From Stratiolaelaps scimitus (Eukaryota > Arthropoda > Arachnida > Mesostigmata > Laelapidae): DNA of 64,000 nt. Below the pieces are notes generated by a model. It was not told the DNA's origin and did no database searches. It saw only the letters and a list, made by a program, of their open reading frames with translations. The position numbers and the translations under genes were made by a program. Location: positions 434,001 through 498,000 of the forward strand of contig JABWDB010000008.1 in assembly GCA_019614645.1 (NCBI GenBank), in the 5' to 3' direction. Positions 37,351-49,085 of this stretch are shown piece after piece (position 1 is the stretch's first letter; each line of letters opens with the position of its first letter).

Positions 37351-40300
37351 AGGAATGTATCTTTCGCCCGAGATTTCTTGAGGTAATGTCACCATTCAGA
37401 TATACGTGCCGAGAAATGTTTGATGGGAAAAGGGCTCGCCTAACCATCCGCAAACGAATACTCTCGAAAGCCTTGATAAGTATATTTGCACATCAGGACA
37501 CCGAAGACTTGGTTGGCCTACGCATTTGTAGGCCATACGCAGGAGATCGTACACAGCGCATTTCGCCTTGATGTTCGCCGACTTCAGCCGTTCCCTTAAG
37601 GGAGAGTCGCGCCGGCCTCTGCATGGCGGACTTACAAACTTTTTGTAATCTCACTACCGGCAACTCTAAATATAATCTGCATGAAACAAACCGAGCCAGT
37701 GGAAGCTTCTACGTTCCCGTCCATGTTCGCGAGACCCCTATAAAGAAAGTGCATCTTCTGAATGAAAACAGCCTCTACAAAAATAAAGAGAACTGCAGAT
37801 GGGAAGTCGCCCTTGGAACTGCTTCCAGAACCTCTATGCATGAAAATATATGAAATGACGACTTGTGCGACGGTGAATGAGATGATTGCCTGTAGACTCG
37901 TCGATTTTGATATCGGTGAAGGAGTCCTGTGCCTGCGAATGGTCGTTGAGAGTTTTGGTAGATTCGACAAAGTCATTGATGGAAAAGGTTGATATATTGA
38001 TAGAATCCCTTGGCGCAATGCCTCAGATCGAACATTGGGTCGACACCATGCTTATTGTAAGCAGAGACAACTGGAGAATTATGGACAGATTTGTTACTAA
38101 AATATTGACAAAGAAAGGTGAACAGGGAGCGTGAGAAGAAGTCTAAACTCAGTGGACTAAAACCAACCCCTATTATAGTTACTGTTGTCTGCAGATTCGT
38201 TTATCTCGACGAGAGGTGACGCCGGCTGCGTCTGGGCTCTTGCCTCTCGAAAACTTTCCACACAAAATTGGCAAATACACGTTCACAGATCACAATTGCA
38301 ATTAATTATAACACCAAAGGAAACTTGCCGGCTTTTCTCTAATAGCTCGGTTCCAAAAAAAAAAAGAAGAACCTATGAATGATTTCAACTGTCTCGATTT
38401 CGATCGCCTGGTTGTATCTATTGCCTGCTGAGCCTGTTATTTTTTTAGCCGAAGCTATTACTATTATTATTATTACTGTCCATCAGTTTGACTGAACTGG
38501 TAGAATCCTAAGTACGTCTACGCCTCTCAAAACGGCAACAGTATGCAGCCATGCTAGCGCCGTTGGTGGCAATCGAATGTGGTCGTGTGAACTGGTTTCT
38601 ACCATATTTTTGTCTGTATGTAAACGTTGTCATCGTTGTTGCTTTGGCTGTCACTGCGAACAACGCGTGTCACCGTCGTGCCTAATCCTCGAGAAGCTGC
38701 AATACTTGCATTATTATGTGATGAATGTGATGATTTACAGATTAAGTATCTTAGTTCGAAACAAATGCTGCGAGCAGCCCCAGCTCGCTTGTCCAAAGAG
38801 TCTGTCGGCTGTTTTCAGCGAGAGCCGTAAACCGTGCCTTACATGACTATGTAGGAGGCAATGGTCATGGTTCTTCGACCCGCACGGCGTAAAGCATCCA
38901 CTGCAGTTGATCGACAAAATGAGCAAAGTGGGCAAAGCGAAAATTGGCTGACGTTGTCGCTCATGGCGTTCCAGAACGTTTTATGGTGAGGGGAACGGGT
39001 CTCTGTCCTTGTTGATTTCAGTGCTTCTAACGACTAGCTTCTCCCGATTTGTATCAACCGTTTCGACAGCTTAAGCACGCGTTTGTTGTGCCCAGCAGAG
39101 ATTCAGAATTTCTGCACCGAACAGCGGGAACATTTACAGAAAGTAATTCAGGTTTTTCGGTACGATCCGTCTGTTTTGGCTTCCGTTCGATAGGAGATGT
39201 GTTCAAGCAAGACGAACTTTGCAGGATTCTGCTACGCCCACTCCACCATAACGAAATTCTACAATAATAATGGATTATTTAAAGAGCCGCATTCACCCGT
39301 GTTAGTTATGCATGCAGGACCCCCTCATGCAGAACTTCATGCTGAGGGTCTGATTTAATAGGAACTACTTTGGACAATTTAAAAAATCAGCTTGGAAAAA
39401 AACGGGTGTGCCTATAAAAATCGCCCGTATATCAACGCAAACAGCGCGAATTACCAAGCGTTCATAGCTTGATCTACGAAGGTGCGCGATTCGATACACT
39501 GAATAGTGACCTTCGAAAAATCATTAGTTAGGCGCCATTGTCAGACCAGTTCACTAGACACACTGCAGATGTACGCACAAGTCGTTGTAAGCCCATCGAG
39601 TGTAGCGACGGATGAGTCCGTCTCTGAAGGTCGGTCTGCGCTCGTTTGTGCTGCTGTGTGTGGAACGCAGACGGGACGCAGTGGCTTGAACTTCTACTTG
39701 AACATAATGAATCCACCTGGGAAATAATCACCGTGACCGTCCATTCTTCTATCTCAGGCAAATCTAGCCGTGGCGGCTGTAGCAGCAGCTGCATCGATTC
39801 GATGTCAGGGCCGCTTGAAACTGCGAACGGCTTTTTCATTCTCTTCGCTTTCGTTCGAATAGTGCCTCTGATGATAATAATGATAATAGTAATAATAAAT
39901 AATAAGAATCGTAATAAGTGAACGCTCGAGGATCGCTATATTATCTATTGGCCCATCGCAGCTCGATTTTCCCTCTAATTCGAATATCTCCTTTGGCTTT
40001 TTAGTGTCCCTCCTGTCCCGACAAGCGACACCAGCTGTGGTAGTGGCGGCGGCGGCGGCCGCCAGCCGGCTGCGCTGAGGGTGACTCTATTTCGCTCTAT
40101 TATAATCTATATAATATATGGGTATGCGCCTGTTTGTGGAATAGAAGAAATATTCACTTGTGCTAAACTGTCTAAGCACAAACCTAGCCCCTGCTGCTGT
40201 TGTGTACCGCGCGCTGTGCATGGTACATTGTCAACCAATGGGTGTGTATAATATATATACATATGTGTATGTATTACTTTAGTATAGATTTATTAACAAG

Positions 40301-40405
40301 GAGTATAAATATGAGTTGGTGGGTTTTGCACTTATATGTAAGATCAATTACCATGACATTTCGGTATCATTAGGCGATTCACATACTACTCGGTAAACAG
40401 AGATA
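37351..40405. other. Intergenic with overlapping open frames
   Basis: No recognised gene. Three consecutive plus-strand frames of about 75 codons each cover 37623-38134 and could be the frameshifted remains of one reading frame. A minus-strand open segment with plausible splice sites lies at 39717-39867. The rest is AT-rich with ATT-type runs. Confidence 0.4.
40289..40294 (-). terminator. Possible polyadenylation signal AATAAA (minus strand)
   Basis: AATAAA on the minus strand, about 112 bases after the stop of the candidate terminal exon at 40406-40550. In AT-rich DNA a chance occurrence is possible. Confidence 0.25.
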
Positions 40406-40550
40406 TTATTCGAGATCTAGCTCAACGCTCCAGTTTAGGTGTTCGTCCTCTGAGTCCACTTCCAACTCAGGCGCGGAGCAGGTCGGCCTACGGCGATCCT
40501 TGTGCCGAGTGCGCCCCCGGGCGTCGTTATGGGGACGGCTTAAGTTGTCG
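40406..40550 (-). CDS. Candidate terminal coding exon of an unidentified gene
   Basis: After an acceptor-like CTGTAG, 47 codons run to TAA (40408-40406). The segment is GC-rich against AT-rich surroundings and encodes a strongly charged sequence: an Arg-rich first half (GRTRHKDRRRP) and an acidic second half (ELEVDSEDEHLNW, ending ELDLE). AATAAA follows on the same strand. I do not recognise the protein and found no upstream exon; the acceptor has a poor pyrimidine tract. The plus strand is also open. Confidence 0.3.
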
Positions 40551-43084
40551 CTACAGTTTCGAGGTGTTCCTTGCTAATTAACATCGTGTACAGGGTAACG
40601 AAAGAGTGGATCCATCGAATAAAGAGGATTGTAATGCAGTGCAAAGCAGATTATGCTGAGCGAAGGTTTTATTATACCGCCCAACCTCGAAACGTAACGC
40701 ATAATAATAGCATAACTGTATTTTTCAAGCGTGTACGCTAAGGGCTGAATTTTAGTTGCGAATCTCAAACGTGAAACGTATGCTAAATGTGAAGGTTTAT
40801 TGATTTAATCGAAGGAACACTGCAATTTTTACAATGGTCCATTCCTATACAATATTTCTGTAGAGTCTTGCCCGAGTCTTACTTCTATGATCCGCCATTC
40901 AAGGAAAACACGGATCGGTGCAGAAACCCTGCCGCACGCCGAGTACCGTAGATATTGTCTTCAATGCACGATGGCAGAGATATTAAAACAACTATAATGG
41001 CAGTAATTAAGATAGCTTATATGGCCAACGATTCTCCTCAAAGTACATCTCAAAATGACCGCCAATTAATGTCGATACCGTTCGCAGCAGAAAAAAGCAA
41101 CTCGTCCAGCGCTTCGATATACCGCGGGGTACGCAATCGTAAGCAGTATAGCCCCCACTAACGCGTGAGGCCTATCTGGTCGTTGGCTAGGCGTTGGTCC
41201 CCTTTCCTGGAATCCTTTACCATTACCTTGCCACTTACCCATCGAGATACGCACATTGGATTCGAGCGTTCCACTGTTACAGCAGCGTGGTGGGCTGTTT
41301 TAGCCTACAGCAGGAGATGGCCTCCCGTCACGTCGCGAGAGAGGACTGCTCCATCATCTTGTCTCTCGATAAAAACGAATCTGACCACCGGATACGGTGG
41401 TCCTTGATATCGTTCTTCTCAGATCTGGTTCAATTGAGATTGCGATTCTGCTCGTTGCCTTCAACGGTGAAGTGCAAATAGCACCGGGTTTTCATGGACA
41501 CCTCAACCTTTAGTACAGCCGCGAGACTCGTTCGGTGACGGTGACGTTTGACGTGGCACTGTTCGTCGAATCAATTAAACGAATCGCGGAGACCATCCAA
41601 ATGTTCTATGCTCGTATAGTAATCAACCACTGAAGTGAGTGTTACTGAAGTGAGACTGCAGATGGAGTCGCTTCAAGTGACAGGCTGGCGGAATAACAAA
41701 AACAATGATCGTCAACATGATGTGTGACTCTTGTAGCCTCTCGTCCTGTAAGTGTATTATGGTCTTTATTAAAGCTATTTAATCCGCGTAGTCGTCAGCT
41801 CTAGTCATAGAGGCTACCATGTTGTAAATTCGTGTGCTTTTTTCGCATATTGTTGTTCAGCTTAAGGCCTTGTATAACATAATAATAATAATAGTAATAA
41901 TAATAATAATAATGTACTAACGCCACGTTTACAGGCGTTTTCATTGACGATATTGGATAATACACTTTCTGTCGTGCGCACAATATCGCCATTTGCTCTC
42001 CATGAAATTTTGTAGCGATCTCTAGAGATGCATGTTTTGCTAATTCACCAGTTGGCGGCACTACTTCGTTTAAGCTAACTGTAACTGTTAGAAAGACTTG
42101 CATACATTTTCATTGTTAACCGTTTTAATAATAGCAATTATAGATACAAGATTATACTCTCGGACCAGCTAGCGTTTGGATGGCAAAATAAGTTCTGCCG
42201 CTTATTATACTATGTAAATTTACAGTGGACTTTTCGACACACTACGACTTTACTAAGGATTTCCCACAATGAGAATCGTGCAAATTCTAAGTGCCTGCTG
42301 CTGCTGCTGCTGCAAAGTTTCAGTGGTTAGAAGGTTCCTCGAAACGCCTTAATCGAACACATAATCCGTGAACCGCTGGACTGGTTTTCCCAGCTCGGCA
42401 AAAGTCCTTGGAAAATACCATCAAGCGGAGTCGCATAGGCCCATCTCAAAAATATCCGATAGTTCACACTCAGGTAACTTGGAGTAGCTAGCTATGTGTA
42501 CAGCGATCGTATTTGTCTAAGTCTGAAAAGATTTGGATCGTGTGCCACAACCTACCACTGAGAAAGAAATCTTAAGTTTCTGCTAAAATAGTTCTGCTAA
42601 TCGAACGGCCAGCGTAACGTCTAAGTGGTGACGAAAAGACAAAAGAAATCACCTAACATGAAGAGATTGGCTGAATTGCCACTCAACAACGGAGAATTAG
42701 TGGGAGTAAGTTCGGGGAAGAAATTACATTCGCTCGTAATGAGCCCATGTTCCGATTCAACTGATGATAGCACTTAAACGAAAGTGACAGTTTAATTTGA
42801 CCTAATTAAACCTACAGGTTAATAAGGAATGTACGACACAAGAGCGTTTTATTTGTTCTTTTGTTCAGTGGTCATTTTCTGCGTGTATGCAAAAATGACA
42901 TAAGTCTATAATGAATGCAAAAAAAAACACTAACTCTACGCCAACTATGATACCCGCCCTGAACTTTTCAGCATTGGCAATATGAGATACAAATTTTTTC
43001 ATGAGTTTGTGGCACAAATTGGACGTTAGAGGCCGAACTATCCTGCCGGATATTTTCCCTCAGTCCGTCGACGGTTGCGGAGTA
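40551..43084. other. Intergenic, AT-rich
   Basis: Nothing is recognised apart from ATT-type trinucleotide runs (for example 41881-41913) and a GC-richer patch near 41.1-41.5 kb without a recognisable frame. Confidence 0.5.
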
Positions 43085-43605
43085 ACCTGGTGTACACTCC
43101 GTACATCAAAAACCCCCACAGGAAAAAAAGTCCAACAATGGGGATTGTGGGCATGAAGTGTTATTGGACCGTAGTCCAACGACGAAACAGTGAACGCTGA
43201 TCGGGTCCCACAAAAGGTTGACGGTCTCATTGTAGCCAGAACGTACTCGATCACACTTGAACAATATGTGGTTTCAGTAGCATGGTGGGACCTGCCATAC
43301 TGTAGGCTGCACAAGCAAGCTGCTCCGGCAGAAGTTTGGCGGACTCTTGATCTCTGAGAAATCATACGTTCCTTGGTCAACTCGTTCGTGCGACCTGACT
43401 ATGCTGGACTTTTTCCTGTGGGTTTTTTGTGAAGAGCAAGGTGTACGACCGCAGTGCAACCGCAACCATCGACTGGGCTGAAGAGAAATATCCAGTTGGA
43501 GATTTTGAAAATAAGCCCACTTTGTGCCAAAAACTCACCAGAAGTGTTGTATCTCGTGTGGATAAATGCCGTTAAGTCCCAGGATGGCCCACAATTTTTC
43601 AAACA
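43085..43605 (+). pseudogene. Dead Tc1/mariner-superfamily transposase fragment
   Basis: The plus strand reads through the C-terminal half of a transposase of the Tc1/mariner superfamily type common in insects and spiders. In order: WGLWA, VIGP and DETVNADR near 43132-43209; then WFQ, stop, HGGTCHTVG near 43270-43310; then RSCDLTMLDFFLW near 43386-43424; then SVVSRVDKCR and stop near 43545-43575. The usual catalytic WFQQDGA motif is interrupted by a stop, and its Asp is His. At least one frameshift separates the blocks. No terminal inverted repeats were found. Confidence 0.8.
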
Positions 43606-46600
43606 TAACAGAGTGACAAATACTTTCTAATACCACTCTGTAATCGTACTTGGTCTACTTTATCTTTGATATCTATCTGAAACTCTCGAGCGACCTTCAC
43701 CGCACCCGTCATACCACGTGCATCCTCAATTGAATGTGCGACAGCAACAAAATCACTTTATATATTCCATAATCACGTTCATAAACCATATTCATCATCC
43801 GCATTACCATATTAGAGTCCACTCGTACTAACCACAATTGTCGAACACTCACAAACAAAAAAAAAATAAAATTCGGAACGAGCAAGTCAGTGTGTTCGCG
43901 CTAATGCTTATATATGTAGATAATTTCCTCTTCTGAGCGTCTATTCGACATCGCCACCGTGCGTCGCAAGGCCGATAGCGAAAGAGCTTTTTATCTGCTG
44001 GGTGAGGTTGCTGTGGGAGGGTTCAGGGGAATAAAGTGGATCTGAGTAAAACTGGGCCTGTATCCGCCCATTCCCGCTCTCTCTCTGGTCGTCTTCAATT
44101 GCTTGGTACGCGATTTCCCTTAGGGGTTACTGGCCAGCTACACGCTGGCAAAGGGACGCGGGCAGACGAGGTTCGGGGCAGGCGTCGGCGTAACAAGCTG
44201 GTCCACGTCTCGGGACTTCCGCCTCCCCGATTTCGATCCCGAAACAGCCGAATGGATGAATTGGAAATGAGAGAAGCGCCCTGCGAGGGGCTAAAGTTAA
44301 TAGGTTTATTGACGGGCCCGATCGAAGCAGCGATGCTGGCCGATCGGAAGACCGCCGTCGCTAGGAGGCCTCTCCGTGTGCTCATCTTCGATCTGGTAGG
44401 CAAACGGAACCTCTCCGTTACTGAAAGCGAATCAGCAGGAGGCCATGACAAGAGCCGGAGGTAGCACAGAAGGCTGGTCTTGAGCAAAATTTCGAGCCTC
44501 CCACAATGCGGGGCACACAGCGATAAGGGAATCGGGATCGCCGATAGCAACGCTCTTTCGACTCTGAATTCTGCATTTTCATAGACGACCATTTCTACCT
44601 GTCGACAGCCTTCTGGAAGAAGTATTATATGTCGTTGCTGTAACCTCAGCCGTCCACATGGACATGGCTGACACAAAATGACAGTACGTACGTCTAATGC
44701 TGTCACAACTTATGAACGAGAATCAGTGAGAATGATTTAGTGTGGTGACGTAGACCTACCTAACCCCTGGCTGAGTTACATGCTGGATTTCGTTGTGGCA
44801 CTCTTTATTCTTCATAATGTATGAATTGATACGATTTTGTGTGACGACACTTGACTTCACTATCGAGATTTCTCCTTTGAGCAAATCGACATTTTCCTAA
44901 TGTGCGCCACCAGGAGCCGTCGTCAATGCAACAAGCAACTCAGACGATATAAGCTTCAGTCTGGAGACTATGGGGCTTGTGTTTCCATTTTACTATGAGT
45001 GCAAAAGCAGTTTGCGTAGAATTATACTTGATACGCAGCTATTGTTTTGGCGTTACTGCACGTCTTGCAAGAAGCAATATTGTTGACCTCATGAAAATCG
45101 TGAGGGCTTCTGGATCCGCAAGGTTGTGTCTTGCGTCAACTGTAATGTTTTGAGCTTGGATATATCATGGCATGTATTCAGCAGGATATTGCTCATGGGC
45201 ATGGTCCGGGTGATCCACAGTTGAATACCTGAGCTCGGAGCGTTTATCTAGCCAAGCTAATATAAGGATAATCCAATTTCATAAACACACCTGGGACCAA
45301 GTAAGTCGGAACGCAGGTGTAATATGCGCCGCCGGGTGTGCGAGGCCTCCCCACCGATGAATCACGTGCTGAGAAATATGCATATAGACGTCCTCATTCA
45401 CTGGTACGATGGTGTTGACGCATTCGAACCACGTGGCGAATATAAACGAGAAGCCCCACTCGCGCACGAGTCAGACAACGAATATATATGTGTCGTATGT
45501 GAACAATCCATACCCAAGTTAGGTCTATACGCTCTGGTAGCCGAGTATATGTATAAGAACCACTAAGAAATGGTAATAAGCAGGTTCTCTGGAGTTCAAA
45601 TCCAGTAGCAAGTCTCTCGCAATAATATAAACATTGATCCACTATTGTTTAGATAAACACGGAAACCTCGTTCGGAAGCTTAGTTTCAAATACGTTCTTC
45701 CTTGATCGTCGCCTGCTCCCCTATAGTCTTTGGCCCATTGCGGACCAAGCACGATTTGGCTTTGGCGTGAAAGATGGAGGCTGCCACCCAGCGAATTAAT
45801 AATTTGTCTGAAACGTTCAATGGTATCGAAATATCCACACTAGGAATACTAATAATAATGCTAGTGTTCGATTAATTTAATACTGTCTGCTCCTCGTCGA
45901 TTTCGCTGTTTGCTATACTCACATCTCAAAGGCGAGCGCAGAGATCAAACTGCACATAAGCTAAGCTGGCTGAATACCCATCAGCAGAGAGAGCGCCCTT
46001 CGCATTGTATGCACCCCAGCCAAGTGGCTGTGTGATTGTCAAATCATGTTATCCCAACCTGACCTCGATACCAAACCCAAATTTAATTTTCTCTCTCTCC
46101 TAATAAGTAAGGTATTTTTTATTTATTTTTTGATGAATTACAATCGATCTACTCACAAAGTTCATGACTACTACACCTCGTCCACACTTTCGTTTTGTAG
46201 ACCTGTGTGGCCGGGGATATTGGACAGTACTTTTTTCTTGTAAAGCCACTTTATAGCCATTTTAGGACCCCACTTGAACAGGACATCGTTCTTGTAGGGC
46301 AGTTCAGGACATTGATCGGCCAGCGATCGAGTCACAGACAAATGCGACGCTTGTAAAGTTGAGGCGCGCGTAAAGTGCCTTTTAGCTCGCCGCTCCTCCG
46401 GGGTCGAAGCAGGTCAGGGAGACAACTTCTACTATAACTTCGCTGCAGTGTAGCCTCAACAAAAGCACAATGCTGTCTGTCTGCCTGTCTGCAAGTTGAC
46501 CGGAAGAGTCCAGTTCACCAGCGAGGGCCATCGCGGAAAGCCTCAGAACGCCATAGATTGCCTGAGGAAATCTAGAGAAGGTTTAGGCTAAACACGTCCG

Positions 46601-48968
46601 TGCGACAGGCGCGTAAAGCCACCCCCTTTTTTTAAACTGGACGAAGTCTGGCTTGCTGAGATTTGCAGAGCTCGAGGGGTCTGCCTCGAAGGTTTGATGT
46701 GCACGACCCATTGTGGACGCTCACGGGAAACCTCTGTGGAATTGAGGCATGCCACGATAAAGCAATTTCCACGATGAGACACTTAACTGGGTCAAACTCA
46801 CTTCGCTGCCGAACGATTCGACCGGCCGAGGATAACCTGGAGCCGCTGTAGACGGTGGGCGGGAGGGACGCCGCGCGGCCAGTTTCTGATCGAATAGGTA
46901 GTAGCCAAGCAAGCAAGAAGTAGAGCGCACAAGGATCTGAGACGGCAAAGGACCCGGAGCAGCAGGAAACTCTATGGGATGCGAAATGGAGCATTGCATC
47001 AGGGTAGGAGTCGCTCAGCCGTCGATACGAACTTGATGGACAGGGAACCCCCCCCCCCCCGTTCGGCGAGCATGAAAGGGTTTCGAAGATTTCAACTTTT
47101 GAAATACCGAACGCCGCAGAGAAATGGAAACTTGGGCAAAGAGGCGTTGATGGAGCTAGCGTGACAAATGGTTTCTCGCTTTTTGATACGTTAATGTGTA
47201 AATTGAGGCGTCATAACGAAACGCTAGTTGACGTGCTGATTTGTTATATCCCACAAAGGGACGATTGTGAGATGTACTGCACTATACGGACATCTCGTTG
47301 GCGCCCCGACGTGGCTGAGCATGGTCAGCACCTCAACTGATTTATGACACGGCCGTAGCCTAGCGAGCTAGAACCTATTGGTAGAGCGCACGGTATAAGC
47401 TCCACAGTCCTGATATTCAGGATTGTAGCACAAGAAATGTTCTCCGATAGCTATTTATGTAGAGCAGACGTATTTTATTTCGAGAGGAGTGAGCTCGCTT
47501 CTAACAATGTAACCATTGTCGACGTGGTCTTAGAGACGGCATATCTGCAAAAGCTTGGAACGAGCTAAGATCACTAATTTCTTCTTATGGGCCGCCGCGT
47601 TAAATTCACCAGCAAAAGTTCTAATCTATAGTATTTATGTGAACATTTATTCGGAACATTTACCGAGCGCCTCTAAAGCGAAGCTCCCATATGTTCAAAA
47701 GCGTTCGGGCCAATGACCCGTTCCGTGACGGCCAAATCTCAATATACAAACATTTATATATAAATATATATATTTAAAACAAGTTTCGCTATAAATCATC
47801 CTATGCATCATCGTATACCGCAGGCGACTTACAAAGCACACAAACTAGACAGCTAGCACAAATCCCATCGAATACAGCCCATCCTTAAGAATGGATCAGA
47901 CCCTTTTTCATCTGTTGCTCAAAGGCGACAAAGTGACAACGCCGGAGACCGTACAGCGAGAGACAATACAGAGTCAGGGAGCCGATATGGCTGTGACCGA
48001 CGGGCTGCCGAAGGCGGTAAATAAAGGGTGGCCATTTCCGCTCGGTCTCCGGATAAGCCTTCTAAAGAAAGAAGAAACGCTCACATGAGGCACGGGAGCG
48101 TCGTTTATGATGCAGCTGCATGGGCCGTCGCACTGTCGCTGCTTATATTAAACTGCCACGGCAACAAAATAAAATATGGAGGATTATTGCGGCGGAAGAT
48201 CGGCCCGAAGTATCATTCCACATAGTCCCTCGTGGTTCTGTTATATTTGCGTCGTATAGCTGTGTTTCAGCTGTGTGTGCTGAGCTGTGTGCTTCAGCTC
48301 ATGTCGAATACTTTGGAGTTAAACTTTTGCTTTGAAATTCACTCAACGCAAACGAGTATAACAGGCCTATATGTAGTAGCAATGAGGGTTAGAGGATGGA
48401 TGCGCTGTTAGCTGGATTGGGCAACAAAGAACAATAGGTTTAATTCGTTTTTTTTTTCGAATAGCCGCGATGAAAAGCGACATTTACTTGAATTCAACTG
48501 CATTGTTGCTCGGCTCTACAGCAGATTTGGCATATATTGACATCTGGCATTACCACATTCGATGATGGTGTATTATCTAATAATAATAATAATTAGTATT
48601 ATTGTTATTATTATCATTATTACTATATATATATATGCCCAAAGATGCGATTAAGAATTCTACAACAGCCAGGATTAGTACTGGACATGGATGGCGATGT
48701 AGTTCTGTTGTCACCCAAAGAGGGATGACGGCACATCAACATCATGCTGCAATGCCATGCAATAGTCGTTTGTTAACACGAGCAACTCGTTCACGGTCGA
48801 GTCCATCCCTGTAAACGTGAACACGTAGACTCAACAGACCCATGTAGTGGTTCTCTCTCTCAGGAGGAAACGGCTTACCACCGTATACGCTGGGTCGACG
48901 TTAGCTGTGCCAGGCCCCGGGAGGGCAATCAGTCCTTGTTCGCCGGCCTCACTGCGCCCTTCCACAGG
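43606..48968. other. Intergenic, no recognised gene
   Basis: A GC-richer patch at 44.0-44.7 kb has open frames on both strands without a recognised domain. A tRNA-like sequence lies at 45527-45612, and a tRNA-like A-box segment without a clear B box near 47.35-47.43 kb. A short run of C's occurs at 47049-47060. The remainder is AT-rich. Confidence 0.45.
45527..45612 (+). repeat. tRNA-like sequence (Leu/Ser-like), probably degenerate or SINE-derived
   Basis: An A-box-like TGGTAGCCGAG (45535-45545) and a B-box-like AGTTCAAATCC (45593-45603) have the spacing of a long-variable-arm tRNA. The T-arm CTGGA/TCCAG pairs perfectly and a four-base-pair ACCA/TGGT stem sits at the anticodon arm. Acceptor halves do not pair, so a functional tRNA is unlikely. 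Confidence 0.4.
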
Positions 48969-49085
48969 TCACGAGCAGAGACGTTCGAGCGGGACATCGT
49001 GCTCCTGATTCTGGTACAGGACCAGGACGAAGAAAGCGGTGTCACATTTGGACATCACGTCCAAGTGCTGCTGCCACCGCTGCTT
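48969..49085 (-). CDS. Possible coding exon, unidentified
   Basis: On the minus strand, after acceptor-like GATCTGCAG, 38 codons run to TGA (48971-48969). Third positions are strongly GC-rich and the sequence (starting KQRWQQHLDVMSKCDTAF, ending VPLERLCS) looks protein-like. The plus strand is equally open with its own acceptor (CCCTTCCACAG) and donor (GTATAA), so strand and reality are undecided. Confidence 0.2.
   Translation of the reverse strand, partial: KQRWQQHLDVMSKCDTAFFVLVLYQNQEHDVPLERLCS

Noticed and set aside
44036..44706. 142- and 203-codon frames on opposite strands; a third frame contains RLPDFDPETAEWMNWK, which recalls gag proteins of Ty3/gypsy elements
   Set aside because: The gag-like match is one short motif followed by a stop, with no zinc knuckle, protease or reverse transcriptase nearby.
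47340..47430. tRNA-like TTGGTAGAGCGC segment
   Set aside because: A-box resemblance only; no B box at the right distance and no cloverleaf.
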